Assembly: GCF_013166595.1 (NCBI RefSeq)
Contig: NZ_JABKKG010000010.1
Location: 62,001 to 126,000, forward strand
Length of the DNA: 64,000 nucleotides
Direction of reading: 5' to 3'
Origin: Palleniella intestinalis
GTDB taxonomy: Bacteria; Bacteroidota; Bacteroidia; Bacteroidales; Bacteroidaceae
The stretch's first letter is position 1; the number at the start of each line of letters is the position of its first letter. Positions 17,801-25,389 of the stretch are shown in pieces. The position numbers were made by a program, and so were the translations under genes. The notes under the pieces are model-generated. The model searched no databases, had not been told where the DNA came from, and worked only from the letters and a program-made list of their open reading frames with translations.

Positions 17801-19404
17801 GTGTTGTGATTAACGGCGGCAAGCTCGTTGCCAATGTGTTTGCAAACGCAATCGGTACTGACCTTGGCGCGTTAGGCGACATAAATACAAGAGTAGCCAT
17901 TAATAACGGTGCAACACTTTCAGCCAATGAGAGCACAACATTAGGCCAGCCTGTTTCTATCGGTGCAGGCGGAGGCACAATTGAAGTGGCAAGCGGCAAG
18001 ACACTGACAATGGGCAGAGGCATTGCCGGAGCTACACAAACATTGACAAAGACCGGAGCAGGAACACTTGCACTCAGTAACAGCAACAGTGTGACAAAGC
18101 TTGTCATCAACGGTGGCACAGTACAGGCTTCCGAGAACAGCAGCAGTGTGCAACAATGGCCTTCTACAGTAGAACTGAGAAACGGCACAATGCGCGATGC
18201 TGACAACATATACTCTTACTCTTCAAACAATGTCAACATCATTGTGCCGGAGAAATGCACAGGCCACTATTACCTTGACGGCAGATGCGACTATAAAGGC
18301 AAACTGACAGGTGCTGGTTCTATCACTGTCTATGCAAGAAGCGTAAGAAACCAATTGCAGGGCAACTGGTCAGCATTCGAGGGTACAGTAACAGCAGCTT
18401 ACTCTAAGAGCGGTTCTTACGACCCAGACTTTATTTGGGACAACGCCTATGGACTGCCTAATGGCACTCTTAGCATCAATTCCGGAGTTGTCGTAAATGC
18501 TGGTTCACGACAGATGACAATAGGAAACATGAAGGGCGCAGGAGAGCTCCGCACTACGGGCAATGTCACTATCGGCGGACGCAATGAGACAATTTCCTAT
18601 ACTGGAACATTCGCCGGCATGGCTCTTACCAAGACCGGTGACGGAGAATGGAAAGTGACAAAGGCATTGGGCACACCTAAGAGCGTGACCGTCAACAAGG
18701 GCATCATGTCATTACCTGCCGCAGCCGGCAGAGGTGTACCACTGCCTGATTTGTCGTCAGCCAACACTATCACTCTCACAGGCGAGACAGTAAAGATGCG
18801 CGGTCAAGGAACAGTAGCTTCCATCAGTGTACAGAATGGCGCGATGTTAGAGCCGGGCTACTACACAGGAACATCCGCAACTCACTACGGACTGATTACG
18901 GCAACAAAGAATGTAAATATTGCTGAGGATGGTACACTCAGCCTTTACATCAACAATGCACCGAGCAAGACCAATGTCAACTCTTACATGGACATTGCAG
19001 GCAAGATAACACTCAACGGCACATTGAAAGTAGGAATGAATGGCAACTATTCTCCTTCTGTAGGCGATGAGTTCACGCTTTGGACAGCCGGTTCATTTGA
19101 AGGCACGCCTAAGTTTGAGCTTCCGTCATTGCCAACAGGCATGGCATGGGATTACTCCGCTTTAAGCACCTCCAAAGGTGTGCTGAAAGTTGTGGTTGCA
19201 ACATCTATCAACAGTATTCCAGCCAACGAGGTTGCCAAATGTGATGTCTACACCATTGAGGGTGTGAAGGTTGGCACACTGTCCGCAACACGTGCCAAAG
19301 TTGAAGCCGTGGCAAAAGAGCAGTTATCACTTGCCAGTGGCACTTACATCATAAGAATGACAGCTAAAAGCTGTAGCGAGACAATAAAGGTAATTGTAAG
19401 ATAA
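14854..19404 (+). CDS. Secreted PL11-type rhamnogalacturonan lyase with PATR-like repeats and sorting C-terminus
   Basis: A 1516-residue exported enzyme that should cut the rhamnogalacturonan I backbone of pectin. Residues 1-20 are a signal peptide ending ANA. About 21-620 match family 11 polysaccharide lyases: a short fibronectin/Ig-like start (RGLVAVKT..VFCSWRI) then a beta-propeller with calcium loops DVDGDGELE, DWDKDGKAE and DVDLDGRDE. The next ~800 residues are beta-helical, with autotransporter-like repeats such as LTKNGAGSVTLNN and LTKTGAGTLALSN. The last ~65 residues (CDVYTIEGVKVG, GTYIIRM, IKVIVR) resemble a type IX secretion sorting domain. PL11 enzymes are normally near 600 residues, so this is a large surface or secreted fusion. 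No SusC/SusD genes lie beside it. Confidence 0.87.
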   Translation: MKKILLSAAFVAFCIMGANAQRMTDKLNRGLVAVKTDKGVFCSWRITAEEYYDVKYNIYRDGTKLNAQPLETSNFMDANGSAGSTYTVEAVVKGVAQAKSPAAKVWEKNYKTIVPKHDPSLTSTYVPNDACCADVDGDGELEILMKYDNQSEISASYPRDGYNGEYSLFECLKQDGTVLWWVNCGPNMGDFQNNEQNIVAFDWDKDGKAEAVFRAADGTTIHMADGTTHVIGDASKNYRAATGGGANWFMHDGAEYLVYVNGQTGKPYQVKDYPLKRLEEGETDLDKAWGDGYGHRSTKHFFGAPFLDGRNASIFLARGIYTRHKMIALDVNPATHELVERWRWNCNTPGSPWYGQGYHNFGIADVDLDGRDEIVFGSMVIDDNGHGLSTTGLGHGDSQHCSDFDPYTHGLEIFACNEDNPNNNFRDATTSKIYYRTTGGNDDGRANMGNFLNDYPGAQGVTSHDGNLISSVTHTGIAGDDKASVRITQNFRIYWDGDLCEESFDYNNGKNTQGAIFKAREGRIALLEGSKTNNDTKGTPCYQGDVLGDWREEVIMRDGDNNIRIYTTDIETPWRNYSLWHDHQYRNAMVWQMCGYNQTPHPSYFLGELEGITKAPAPLTMTGRTEIGNGATIGSNANDKHMIMCETGNMTVNVADGATPYILTVNAPTWVQGHDNNNNITTEVFTHTITGGAFAGEMRLIKQGDGILTLPNVTETYSGETDIWAGTLNFDGTLQNSPLWLNRFAVLNTNGGRFMKGIKMDYAAEVNIGTNDKASSMETTTLTMGFGSRLKVDIFGEGLQADMIKAEALTIEKKDWTNGPQYLAPVIELTDHNMQSGRYLIAEVAKIEGNLDDLIVEGMDGYKKVFAYENGKLYLDITVYEAGNATWTGSEDGNWDIDGTQNFVDGTSGEKRTFVPGDDVTFDDNATNTTVNIAATVAPGNVVFNNENKNYTINGESILSKGTLTKNGAGSVTLNNINTFDNGVVINGGKLVANVFANAIGTDLGALGDINTRVAINNGATLSANESTTLGQPVSIGAGGGTIEVASGKTLTMGRGIAGATQTLTKTGAGTLALSNSNSVTKLVINGGTVQASENSSSVQQWPSTVELRNGTMRDADNIYSYSSNNVNIIVPEKCTGHYYLDGRCDYKGKLTGAGSITVYARSVRNQLQGNWSAFEGTVTAAYSKSGSYDPDFIWDNAYGLPNGTLSINSGVVVNAGSRQMTIGNMKGAGELRTTGNVTIGGRNETISYTGTFAGMALTKTGDGEWKVTKALGTPKSVTVNKGIMSLPAAAGRGVPLPDLSSANTITLTGETVKMRGQGTVASISVQNGAMLEPGYYTGTSATHYGLITATKNVNIAEDGTLSLYINNAPSKTNVNSYMDIAGKITLNGTLKVGMNGNYSPSVGDEFTLWTAGSFEGTPKFELPSLPTGMAWDYSALSTSKGVLKVVVATSINSIPANEVAKCDVYTIEGVKVGTLSATRAKVEAVAKEQLSLASGTYIIRMTAKSCSETIKVIVR

Positions 19405-19617
19405 AGCCTTGATATATTCCATAAAGAAATCAGTGCTTGAAGCAAACCATATTTAGGCTTACTTGCAAGACACTCCAAAACAGTTTGTTAAGGTGCGTAT
19501 GGAGTAATTATCCATACGCACCTTTATTGTCCTCCCATACATAATAAAAGATGTTAAAAACATTGTATTTGGATAATTTTATTATAAAAGGATTGCATTT
19601 GTCTCAGGTTTTATTCT

Positions 19618-19625
19618 TATCTTTG
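19618..19625 (+). promoter_or_regulatory. -7 box of the kinase/FHA cluster leader
   Basis: TATCTTTG matches TAnnTTTG. The nearest TTTG (19598-19601) is only 16 nt away, shorter than usual. If used, the transcript begins near 19632, about 575 nt before the first gene. Confidence 0.5.
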
Positions 19626-19631
19626 CAACGC

Positions 19632-20208
19632 GTTTGCTGTGTTTGGTCATGCAAAACGAGTAGGGTTTTCTCTACAAGTTCGCTAAAACCAGCATTGCAA
19701 CATGGACTAACAAATCCGACACTAATTGTAAAAGCCAGACGTGTTCTTGCATAACAATGTTGTGGAGGCTGCTCACGCCGAGCTGGCAGATGGTGGAACT
19801 CTATTATTAATACTAAAGTGAAACCATCCAAAGAGGAATGGGTGGGAAGCATTAGTCCAAGACATATTGAAAAGGCGTTTACTAACGCTCTGTTTGAGAC
19901 GAACCGAATCTAGCAAATTCATCAATTGAAGTCTCGAATGTAGCAACGGTAGATGTCCCGGGTGTGATTACATCAAGTTTGTGAGTAACCCATAATGGAA
20001 AGTACCGCTTTGGTGGTACTGTAATGTTGTTTTTTCCATTAGGTTGCCCACGGCTATGTATATTCATATCGGCGTGGGCTCTGACGTTGTCTGTTCGACT
20101 TCAATAGGCAATGCTAGAGCCTCGGTTCGTGGAATGGGCAACAGGACGATTCCACGCTTTTTTGTGTATGTGCATTTACGCATGAAACACACGATGAAAG
20201 AGACCGAT
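19632..20208 (+). other. Long non-coding, foldable leader ahead of the second UpxY-like gene
   Basis: No credible gene is seen in this stretch. It holds several short hairpins: GATGGT/ACCATC near 19785-19829, GCGTT/AACGC near 19875-19890, AGTACC/GGTACT near 20000-20020 followed by a run of six T, and GCCCAC/GTGGGC at 20046-20079, then the terminator at 20128-20163. It does not match tmRNA, SRP RNA, RNase P or 6S features that I know. The likeliest role is a leader that ends transcription early unless the NusG-like product acts. Confidence 0.5.
20128..20163 (+). terminator. Intrinsic terminator inside the leader of the kinase/FHA cluster
   Basis: Stem CGTGGAAT/ATTCCACG (8 bp, loop 13 nt) followed by C and six T. 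It sits just before the possible starts of the antiterminator gene, so it should act as an attenuator of the whole cluster rather than as an end of a gene. Confidence 0.7.
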
Positions 20209-20814
20209 ATGAATGCATTGCCAAATGCAGCAGTCAGCCCCGTAACGACAACTCAAAAAGTTGACGACGCCGTAGGCGTACAGAAAAGATGTTGGTTTGT
20301 TGCCATTGTCAACAATAAGACAGAACGCCAATGCGCAAAAAAATTAGAAAAACTTGGCTACGAATGTTACGTTCCGACACAAAAGGAAACACATGTCTGG
20401 CGCACCGGCGTAAAGAAAATCATAGAAAGAGTTGTTCTGCCCTCTATGATTTTTATACATACCACAGAGGCAGAACGTAAGCATCACATTGTAGCCCTCC
20501 CCTATATCAATCGTTTTATGACCAATCGTGCCGGTTCAAAAGGCAAGTTTGGCAAGTATCCCATAGCAGTTATTCCGGATGACCAAATACAACGGCTGAA
20601 ATTTATCCTTGGTCATACCGATGCTCCCATTGAGTTTGAACAAACAACATTTAGCCTCGGCGACAAAGTGCGTGTCATCCGTGGTAGTCTTGCTGGAGCA
20701 GAAGGTTACATTATAGAATGTTTTGATGCTACATATTTCGCCATTCGTGTGGGGTTTCTTGGTGTTGCAAAAGTGCGAATAAGCCACAAGGATTTGGAAC
20801 TTATAAAATACTGA
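20209..20814 (+). CDS. UpxY-like NusG family antiterminator heading the kinase/FHA cluster
   Basis: A specialised NusG paralogue of about 200 residues. The NGN domain begins at CWFVAIVNNKTERQCAKKLEKLGYECYVPTQKE and the KOW-like part is GDKVRVIRGSLAGAEGYI. ATGs at 20182, 20194 and 20209 are all possible; 20209 has AAAGAGA just ahead of it and is preferred. A start at 20044 would run through the terminator hairpin. It is homologous to the antiterminator of the T6SS operon (shared W(F/Y)VA, VWR/YWSD, IPDxQI and VRG motifs). It is 45 nt before the zinc-ribbon FHA gene. By family it should help polymerase read the 11-kb cluster. Confidence 0.87.
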   Translation: MNALPNAAVSPVTTTQKVDDAVGVQKRCWFVAIVNNKTERQCAKKLEKLGYECYVPTQKETHVWRTGVKKIIERVVLPSMIFIHTTEAERKHHIVALPYINRFMTNRAGSKGKFGKYPIAVIPDDQIQRLKFILGHTDAPIEFEQTTFSLGDKVRVIRGSLAGAEGYIIECFDATYFAIRVGFLGVAKVRISHKDLELIKY

Positions 20815-20859
20815 GTATTATTTGCGATATTCTAATAACAAAACTAAAACAGAAAATAT

Positions 20860-21603
20860 ATGCGTTGTAAAAATTGTGGCTGGGAAAACCCAGATGGAAT
20901 TTCAAAATGTGAAAGATGCAGTTCCCAATTGGAACGAACAGCTCCTTCAAACACAGGAAATGAAAACAAGCAAATGGCAGAGGCTTCAATCAATCTCAGA
21001 GCCACCATTAGAGAATCTGCAAGTGGTTATCCATTTAGTGAATCACAAAACACCCAAACGCACAATGAAACAAATTGCAATGAACGTATTTGCCATAATT
21101 GTGGATACAATATGACTTCCGGCATGAATGTCTGCCCACAATGTGGCGCTCCACAAAAGAAGCAATCATCAGCCCCCTTTGCAAACAAGTCCATAAAGGA
21201 AAAACATTGCACTAAATGTGGCAGTGTGTTGATAGCAGGGACACGTTTTTGTCCTGCATGTGGGCAGCAGTTACGTAACAGTGGCACAGTGAACGCTTGG
21301 GATAATCCACAAAGTAATGAGTTTTGTTCATTACGCCCGATAGCGTGGAGCAGAGAGAACACGCAATACAATGCCATATCCTATTCAGGTGAACGCATTG
21401 TACTTAATCGTGCTAATACAGACCCCAACAATCAGTCAATCACTTCCCATGAACAAGCCGTATTGACAAACGACGGAAAAGACTGGTATATTGAGGACTT
21501 AAGTGAACAACATTCCACAATGTTACGTATCTCGAGAAAAACGAAGTTGCAATCTGGTGACATAATTGCTCTTGGAAACCGCCTCTTTGAGTTCAAAGAT
21601 TAA
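20860..21603 (+). CDS. Zinc-ribbon and FHA-domain protein
   Basis: A 247-residue soluble protein with three zinc ribbons: CKNC..CERC at 3-20, then CHNCG..CPQCG and CTKCG..CPACG in the first 150 residues. The C-terminal ~95 residues look like a divergent forkhead-associated domain (RIVLNRANTDPNNQSITSHEQAVL..WYIEDLSEQHSTML..LQSGDIIALGNRLFEF). FHA domains bind phosphothreonine, so it is probably a reader or adaptor for the kinase encoded next. The canonical FHA glycine-arginine is replaced by LNR, and the serine-histidine pair is SHE. The stop overlaps the start of the kinase region (next ATG 2 nt later), indicating tight coupling. Confidence 0.82.
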   Translation: MRCKNCGWENPDGISKCERCSSQLERTAPSNTGNENKQMAEASINLRATIRESASGYPFSESQNTQTHNETNCNERICHNCGYNMTSGMNVCPQCGAPQKKQSSAPFANKSIKEKHCTKCGSVLIAGTRFCPACGQQLRNSGTVNAWDNPQSNEFCSLRPIAWSRENTQYNAISYSGERIVLNRANTDPNNQSITSHEQAVLTNDGKDWYIEDLSEQHSTMLRISRKTKLQSGDIIALGNRLFEFKD

Positions 21604-21604
21604 A

Positions 21605-22906
21605 ATGAAGAAACAACATATCGTTTGCGACCGTTTGGAATTTCATTGCGGAGACCACATCGACAATGATTACAAAGTGGAGAAACTGCTTGGTGCAGGA
21701 ACTTTCGGCTGTGTATATAAAGTGGAGGGAAGCGATGGAACACCATACGCATTGAAACTTCTGAAATTATGGGAGATACCATCGGACGAAAGAGCGGAGC
21801 TGCTCAAACGTTTCGATATGGAATATGATACGGGGCACATTGAAAGCAAATATCTCGTACATTCCTATGCAAAGGGAGAGGTTGGCGGCAACCCATATAT
21901 CATTATGGAATTTTGCCCTTGTGGCGATTTGATGACTACAGCAGAAAAAGGGAGTGTTGATTTTACAGCAGTGGGGCATGACGTGCTTTATGGACTACGC
22001 GACCTTCATAGACGAGGTAAGGTGCATAGAGACTTGAAGCCGGAAAATGTATTGATAAAGCAAGACGGTTCTGCAGTACTTACAGATTTTGGAATATCAG
22101 GAGATCAGAACAACCGGTTGACACAACGAGGAATTTTCGGTGTGCCGCAACAGCAATTCGGCACGTTCCCATATATGCCACCGGAACAAATAAATCCACG
22201 GCGAGGCAATGCCACCGTACTTCCCACAACCGACATTTTCTCCTTTGGAGTGATGATGTACCAACTCATTACATATGAGCTTCCTTTTGGTGATTGCGTG
22301 ACAGAGGCTGATTTACCACGATATATTGACAGAGGCAAAAGAGGACTATGGAACCGCGAATTACTACACAGAACCTCCATTGGAAAACAATGGGAAGGTG
22401 TTATAGAAGGATGTCTTGTTCCAAACTTCAAAGAACGTCTGCAAAATGTTGATGAAGTATTGAAACTGATGCCACCACCCAAAGAACAGAATGCTTATAC
22501 TTCCGCAATCCACGATAGTCACGACACATGGGGCAACATCCGCAACGGTGTAGCATTACATATTATGCAGGGAGAACAACATGGCACAAAATTCTATCTG
22601 GACAATATGATTAGTGGTGGATGCCGAGTCCTCACAATGGGAAGGCTTGACGATGGAATAGAAAATCGAATACCAATAAAGGATACAATCAACGGTTACA
22701 TTTCGCGCTGTCATTGCACACTTGAGCAGAATGCAGAAACCCGCCAATGGCTTATCCGCGACGGCCAGTGGCGCAACCGTCAATGGAAAAGCAGTATGAA
22801 TGGAACTTATGTAAATTCGACAGAGATAGACAGAAACGGAATCTTACTTCACATTGGAGATATAATAACAATAGGTGATGTAAAATTGCGAGTAGAAGGA
22901 TTTTAA
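21605..22906 (+). CDS. Soluble Ser/Thr protein kinase with C-terminal FHA domain
   Basis: A 433-residue eukaryotic-like kinase. Glycine loop GAGTFG at 30-35, lysine K51 in ALKLL, catalytic HRDLKPEN at 141-148, DFG at 161-163, MPPEQ in place of APE, and a D-IFSFG-V helix F motif; all key catalytic residues are present. Residues ~335-433 form an FHA domain with LTMGRLDDG, ISRCHC and MNGTYVN. A start at 21605 was chosen because an earlier in-frame start overlaps the FHA gene upstream. There is no membrane helix, so it works in the cytoplasm. Substrates may be threonines in the linker or tail of the membrane partners encoded next; that is inference. Confidence 0.9.
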   Translation: MKKQHIVCDRLEFHCGDHIDNDYKVEKLLGAGTFGCVYKVEGSDGTPYALKLLKLWEIPSDERAELLKRFDMEYDTGHIESKYLVHSYAKGEVGGNPYIIMEFCPCGDLMTTAEKGSVDFTAVGHDVLYGLRDLHRRGKVHRDLKPENVLIKQDGSAVLTDFGISGDQNNRLTQRGIFGVPQQQFGTFPYMPPEQINPRRGNATVLPTTDIFSFGVMMYQLITYELPFGDCVTEADLPRYIDRGKRGLWNRELLHRTSIGKQWEGVIEGCLVPNFKERLQNVDEVLKLMPPPKEQNAYTSAIHDSHDTWGNIRNGVALHIMQGEQHGTKFYLDNMISGGCRVLTMGRLDDGIENRIPIKDTINGYISRCHCTLEQNAETRQWLIRDGQWRNRQWKSSMNGTYVNSTEIDRNGILLHIGDIITIGDVKLRVEGF

Positions 22907-22924
22907 CAAAAAAAGGAATAGTAT

Positions 22925-24445
22925 ATGTCACAACCAACTCAACGTTACAAACGCACACTCAAAGGTTCCATTGGCTCAGGAATGCAGTCATTGATGGGAA
23001 TAGGGCGACGCTTTTACATTCTTGAACACAAAGTATCGTCAAAGTATCATAAAGCAGGCGAGAACCAGCAGATTATTGTTGACCAAATAGAACTTGGTCG
23101 TGCCTCAACTTGCCAAGTCAGATTCGACGAATCTTTCCAAACAGTCTCGCGCCGCCATGCAGCCATTGTCAAGGACGGTGACAATTGGAAATTAGTGCAA
23201 TTGTCACAAACAAACTCGACTTTTCTCAACGGCCATAGGGTTCAAAAAGAATGGTACCTACAGAATGGAGATGAAATACAACTGTCTGTCAATGGACCTA
23301 AAATGGGCTTCATCACGCTTGCCGGAAAAAAAGGCACGGTAGGCTCACTTTGTCTTACTCGCCGCATGTCTCTCTTCAGACAGCAAGCATTGCGACCTTA
23401 TAAATACGCAATAACAGCATTATCCATTCTTCTCGTTTTGTCGGTAGGAGGATTAGGTTCTTGGAGTTATATGAAAAGTACAGAATATGAAGCATTAATA
23501 GCCAATGCACAAAGCCGTCTTGACAAACTGAAGAGCAAAAATTCAGAATTAGAAAAGCTCATTGCGGATGCAGCTGTAGAACAAGCACGTTTGGATTCTT
23601 TGATCAAGGTAAAGAAACGTCCGATTTACAAGACTGTTGTCAAACATGTTCAGAACAGTGGAGGCGGGAGTGGTGATGTCGCTAAACTTCAGCCATTTGA
23701 AGATGATGTTTATTTTATCAGTGCAATGGTTGTTGCAGTACACAATGGAAATGTATATGGCCTCGAAACGTCCTCCGGAGGTTATATCGGTTGGACCGGC
23801 ACCGGCTTTTTACTGTCTGACGGTCGTTTCGTAACAGCAAAGCATTGTGTGGAAGGGTGGAAATTTGACTCAACAGAATCATTAGGAAAACAAATCAAGA
23901 CATTAAAAGATGAAGGTACCCAAACATTGTTCCTTGCGGGATTAACTGGAAGTAACGGTGTAAAGCTAAAAACACATATGATAGCAACCTCACCAACAAA
24001 AGGGGACTTGAAATTCACATCTGATGATTTCCGCTTCACAAGAAGCGACGAAAAGCAAGTATCTATCGGTGATGGACTATCAATAACAAGAGCAACAGGA
24101 GCAGGCGGAAGTGATTGGGCGTATGTAAATACAGGCAAGACGGGATCCATACCGGCCGATGCCAGCCTTTCATCTTCACTTCCTGCAGCTGCGAAATTAG
24201 AGATTATGGGATACCCTCAAGGGCTAAAAGCTACAGGAGGTTCCTGCCTCTATGGTTCTTGCCAAACAGCTAATCGCGGATTGAACGGAGGTCTTATTCT
24301 TATATCTGCAAAAAATTATGAACATGGCAATTCTGGCGGTCCTGTATTTTATAATGACAACGGAAAATACAAAGCAGTTGGAATTGTTTCATTTTCCATC
24401 TTCGATAATATGGGAGGTATGACACCTTTGTGTAATTTAAGATAA
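22925..24445 (+). CDS. Membrane protein with cytoplasmic FHA and periplasmic trypsin-like protease domains
   Basis: A 506-residue protein of unusual layout. An FHA domain (about 50-135) has LGR at 57-59, SRRH at 75-78 and STFLNG at 98-103. A single membrane helix (about 160-181) is followed by a coiled coil (185-225). The C-terminal domain (about 265-500) is a trypsin-fold serine protease with H307 (TAKHC), D397 (GGSDW) and S470 in HGNSGGP, so the catalytic triad is complete. With the FHA inside and the protease outside, it could turn a cytoplasmic phospho-signal into envelope proteolysis, or the reverse. It lies between the FHA-kinase and an exported protein gene, in one operon. Confidence 0.87.
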   Translation: MSQPTQRYKRTLKGSIGSGMQSLMGIGRRFYILEHKVSSKYHKAGENQQIIVDQIELGRASTCQVRFDESFQTVSRRHAAIVKDGDNWKLVQLSQTNSTFLNGHRVQKEWYLQNGDEIQLSVNGPKMGFITLAGKKGTVGSLCLTRRMSLFRQQALRPYKYAITALSILLVLSVGGLGSWSYMKSTEYEALIANAQSRLDKLKSKNSELEKLIADAAVEQARLDSLIKVKKRPIYKTVVKHVQNSGGGSGDVAKLQPFEDDVYFISAMVVAVHNGNVYGLETSSGGYIGWTGTGFLLSDGRFVTAKHCVEGWKFDSTESLGKQIKTLKDEGTQTLFLAGLTGSNGVKLKTHMIATSPTKGDLKFTSDDFRFTRSDEKQVSIGDGLSITRATGAGGSDWAYVNTGKTGSIPADASLSSSLPAAAKLEIMGYPQGLKATGGSCLYGSCQTANRGLNGGLILISAKNYEHGNSGGPVFYNDNGKYKAVGIVSFSIFDNMGGMTPLCNLR

Positions 24446-24447
24446 TA

Positions 24448-25389
24448 ATGAAAAAATATTTGATTTTTCTCGTGGCATTATGCACAGGCTTTAATGCAAA
24501 TGCCCAATTACTTGGCTCTGTAAGTTTTGACCCAAGCAATTTATCACAAGTTGATGATAGCACATTTTTTAGTGTTCGATTGATTGAGGATGCTATTCGT
24601 CCTGCTTTCTTCCTCTCTCGCCAAAAATTCCAAGTTAGAGATAAAAAAGATGGGAATTTATACGGACTTAACGACAAAGAGGAATTCGGTATGGAGATTT
24701 CACTTGGAGTGATGATTAAGGATGGCTATATTGTACCGGACAGGGCCATCCGTCCATGGGAATACAACTCCAAGTACGAAACATACAAGGATGGGTATGT
24801 TCCTGTTATGTACACTTCTGAATATTCAGCTGTTTCAGAAGATGCGAAATACGACACTTTGGACATATCTTCTCCAAATGAGATTTTGCAAAAATCCCTC
24901 TACTATATTCCATCAAACTGTTTTTCAAACAAGGGATTAACGGTTGACTGCTCAACAGGTGAGAAAAACGGTTGTATTATATGGATTGGCACAAAAAAGG
25001 GAACAGACTTAAACAAGTCTGCCAATGTTCAATTAACTTGTTACAGCAAGACTGTTACGGTAAGCACAGAAGGAGTCGCTGACATTGAAGCACCTGACAA
25101 TCAAGATATTCTCGGAGGTATCTATGTGTCACCTGTCACTACCGGCATTGGAGTTATCGAATTGCATATTTGTGGTATTCTTATGGATAATAATGGAAAA
25201 TGGAGTGTTTGTTTTCCATTCATTGGAAAAGAGAAACTGCTGAAATCAGAACAGAACTCGGATAAAAAAGATAAGGAAATCGAAAACAATGATACTCTAA
25301 CACCAGTTGCCGATGCCCATAAGCAAAAAACCATAAAGGAAAAGAAATCAAAGAAGAGCAAGAAAAACAAACAAAATGAAATCAAATAG
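24448..25389 (+). CDS. Exported protein of unknown function in the kinase/FHA cluster
   Basis: A 313-residue protein starting 2 nt after the protease gene. A signal peptide ends in ANA at about residue 19. The mature domain is beta-rich with no motif I recognise. The last ~55 residues are charged and very lysine rich (KEKKSKKSKKNK), unlikely in a folded core and perhaps a contact with membrane or peptidoglycan. Its gene overlaps the phosphatase gene by 14 nt. Position next to the protease makes it a candidate substrate or regulator of it. Confidence 0.7.
   Translation: MKKYLIFLVALCTGFNANAQLLGSVSFDPSNLSQVDDSTFFSVRLIEDAIRPAFFLSRQKFQVRDKKDGNLYGLNDKEEFGMEISLGVMIKDGYIVPDRAIRPWEYNSKYETYKDGYVPVMYTSEYSAVSEDAKYDTLDISSPNEILQKSLYYIPSNCFSNKGLTVDCSTGEKNGCIIWIGTKKGTDLNKSANVQLTCYSKTVTVSTEGVADIEAPDNQDILGGIYVSPVTTGIGVIELHICGILMDNNGKWSVCFPFIGKEKLLKSEQNSDKKDKEIENNDTLTPVADAHKQKTIKEKKSKKSKKNKQNEIK

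Noticed and set aside
19632..20208. tmRNA, SRP RNA, RNase P RNA or 6S RNA in the leader
   Set aside because: None of the diagnostic conserved sequences of these RNAs was found; kept only as an unidentified structured leader.
20044..20208. Coding start of the second antiterminator at 20044
   Set aside because: The added 55 residues would be read through the GCCCAC hairpin and the intrinsic terminator and do not resemble the family.
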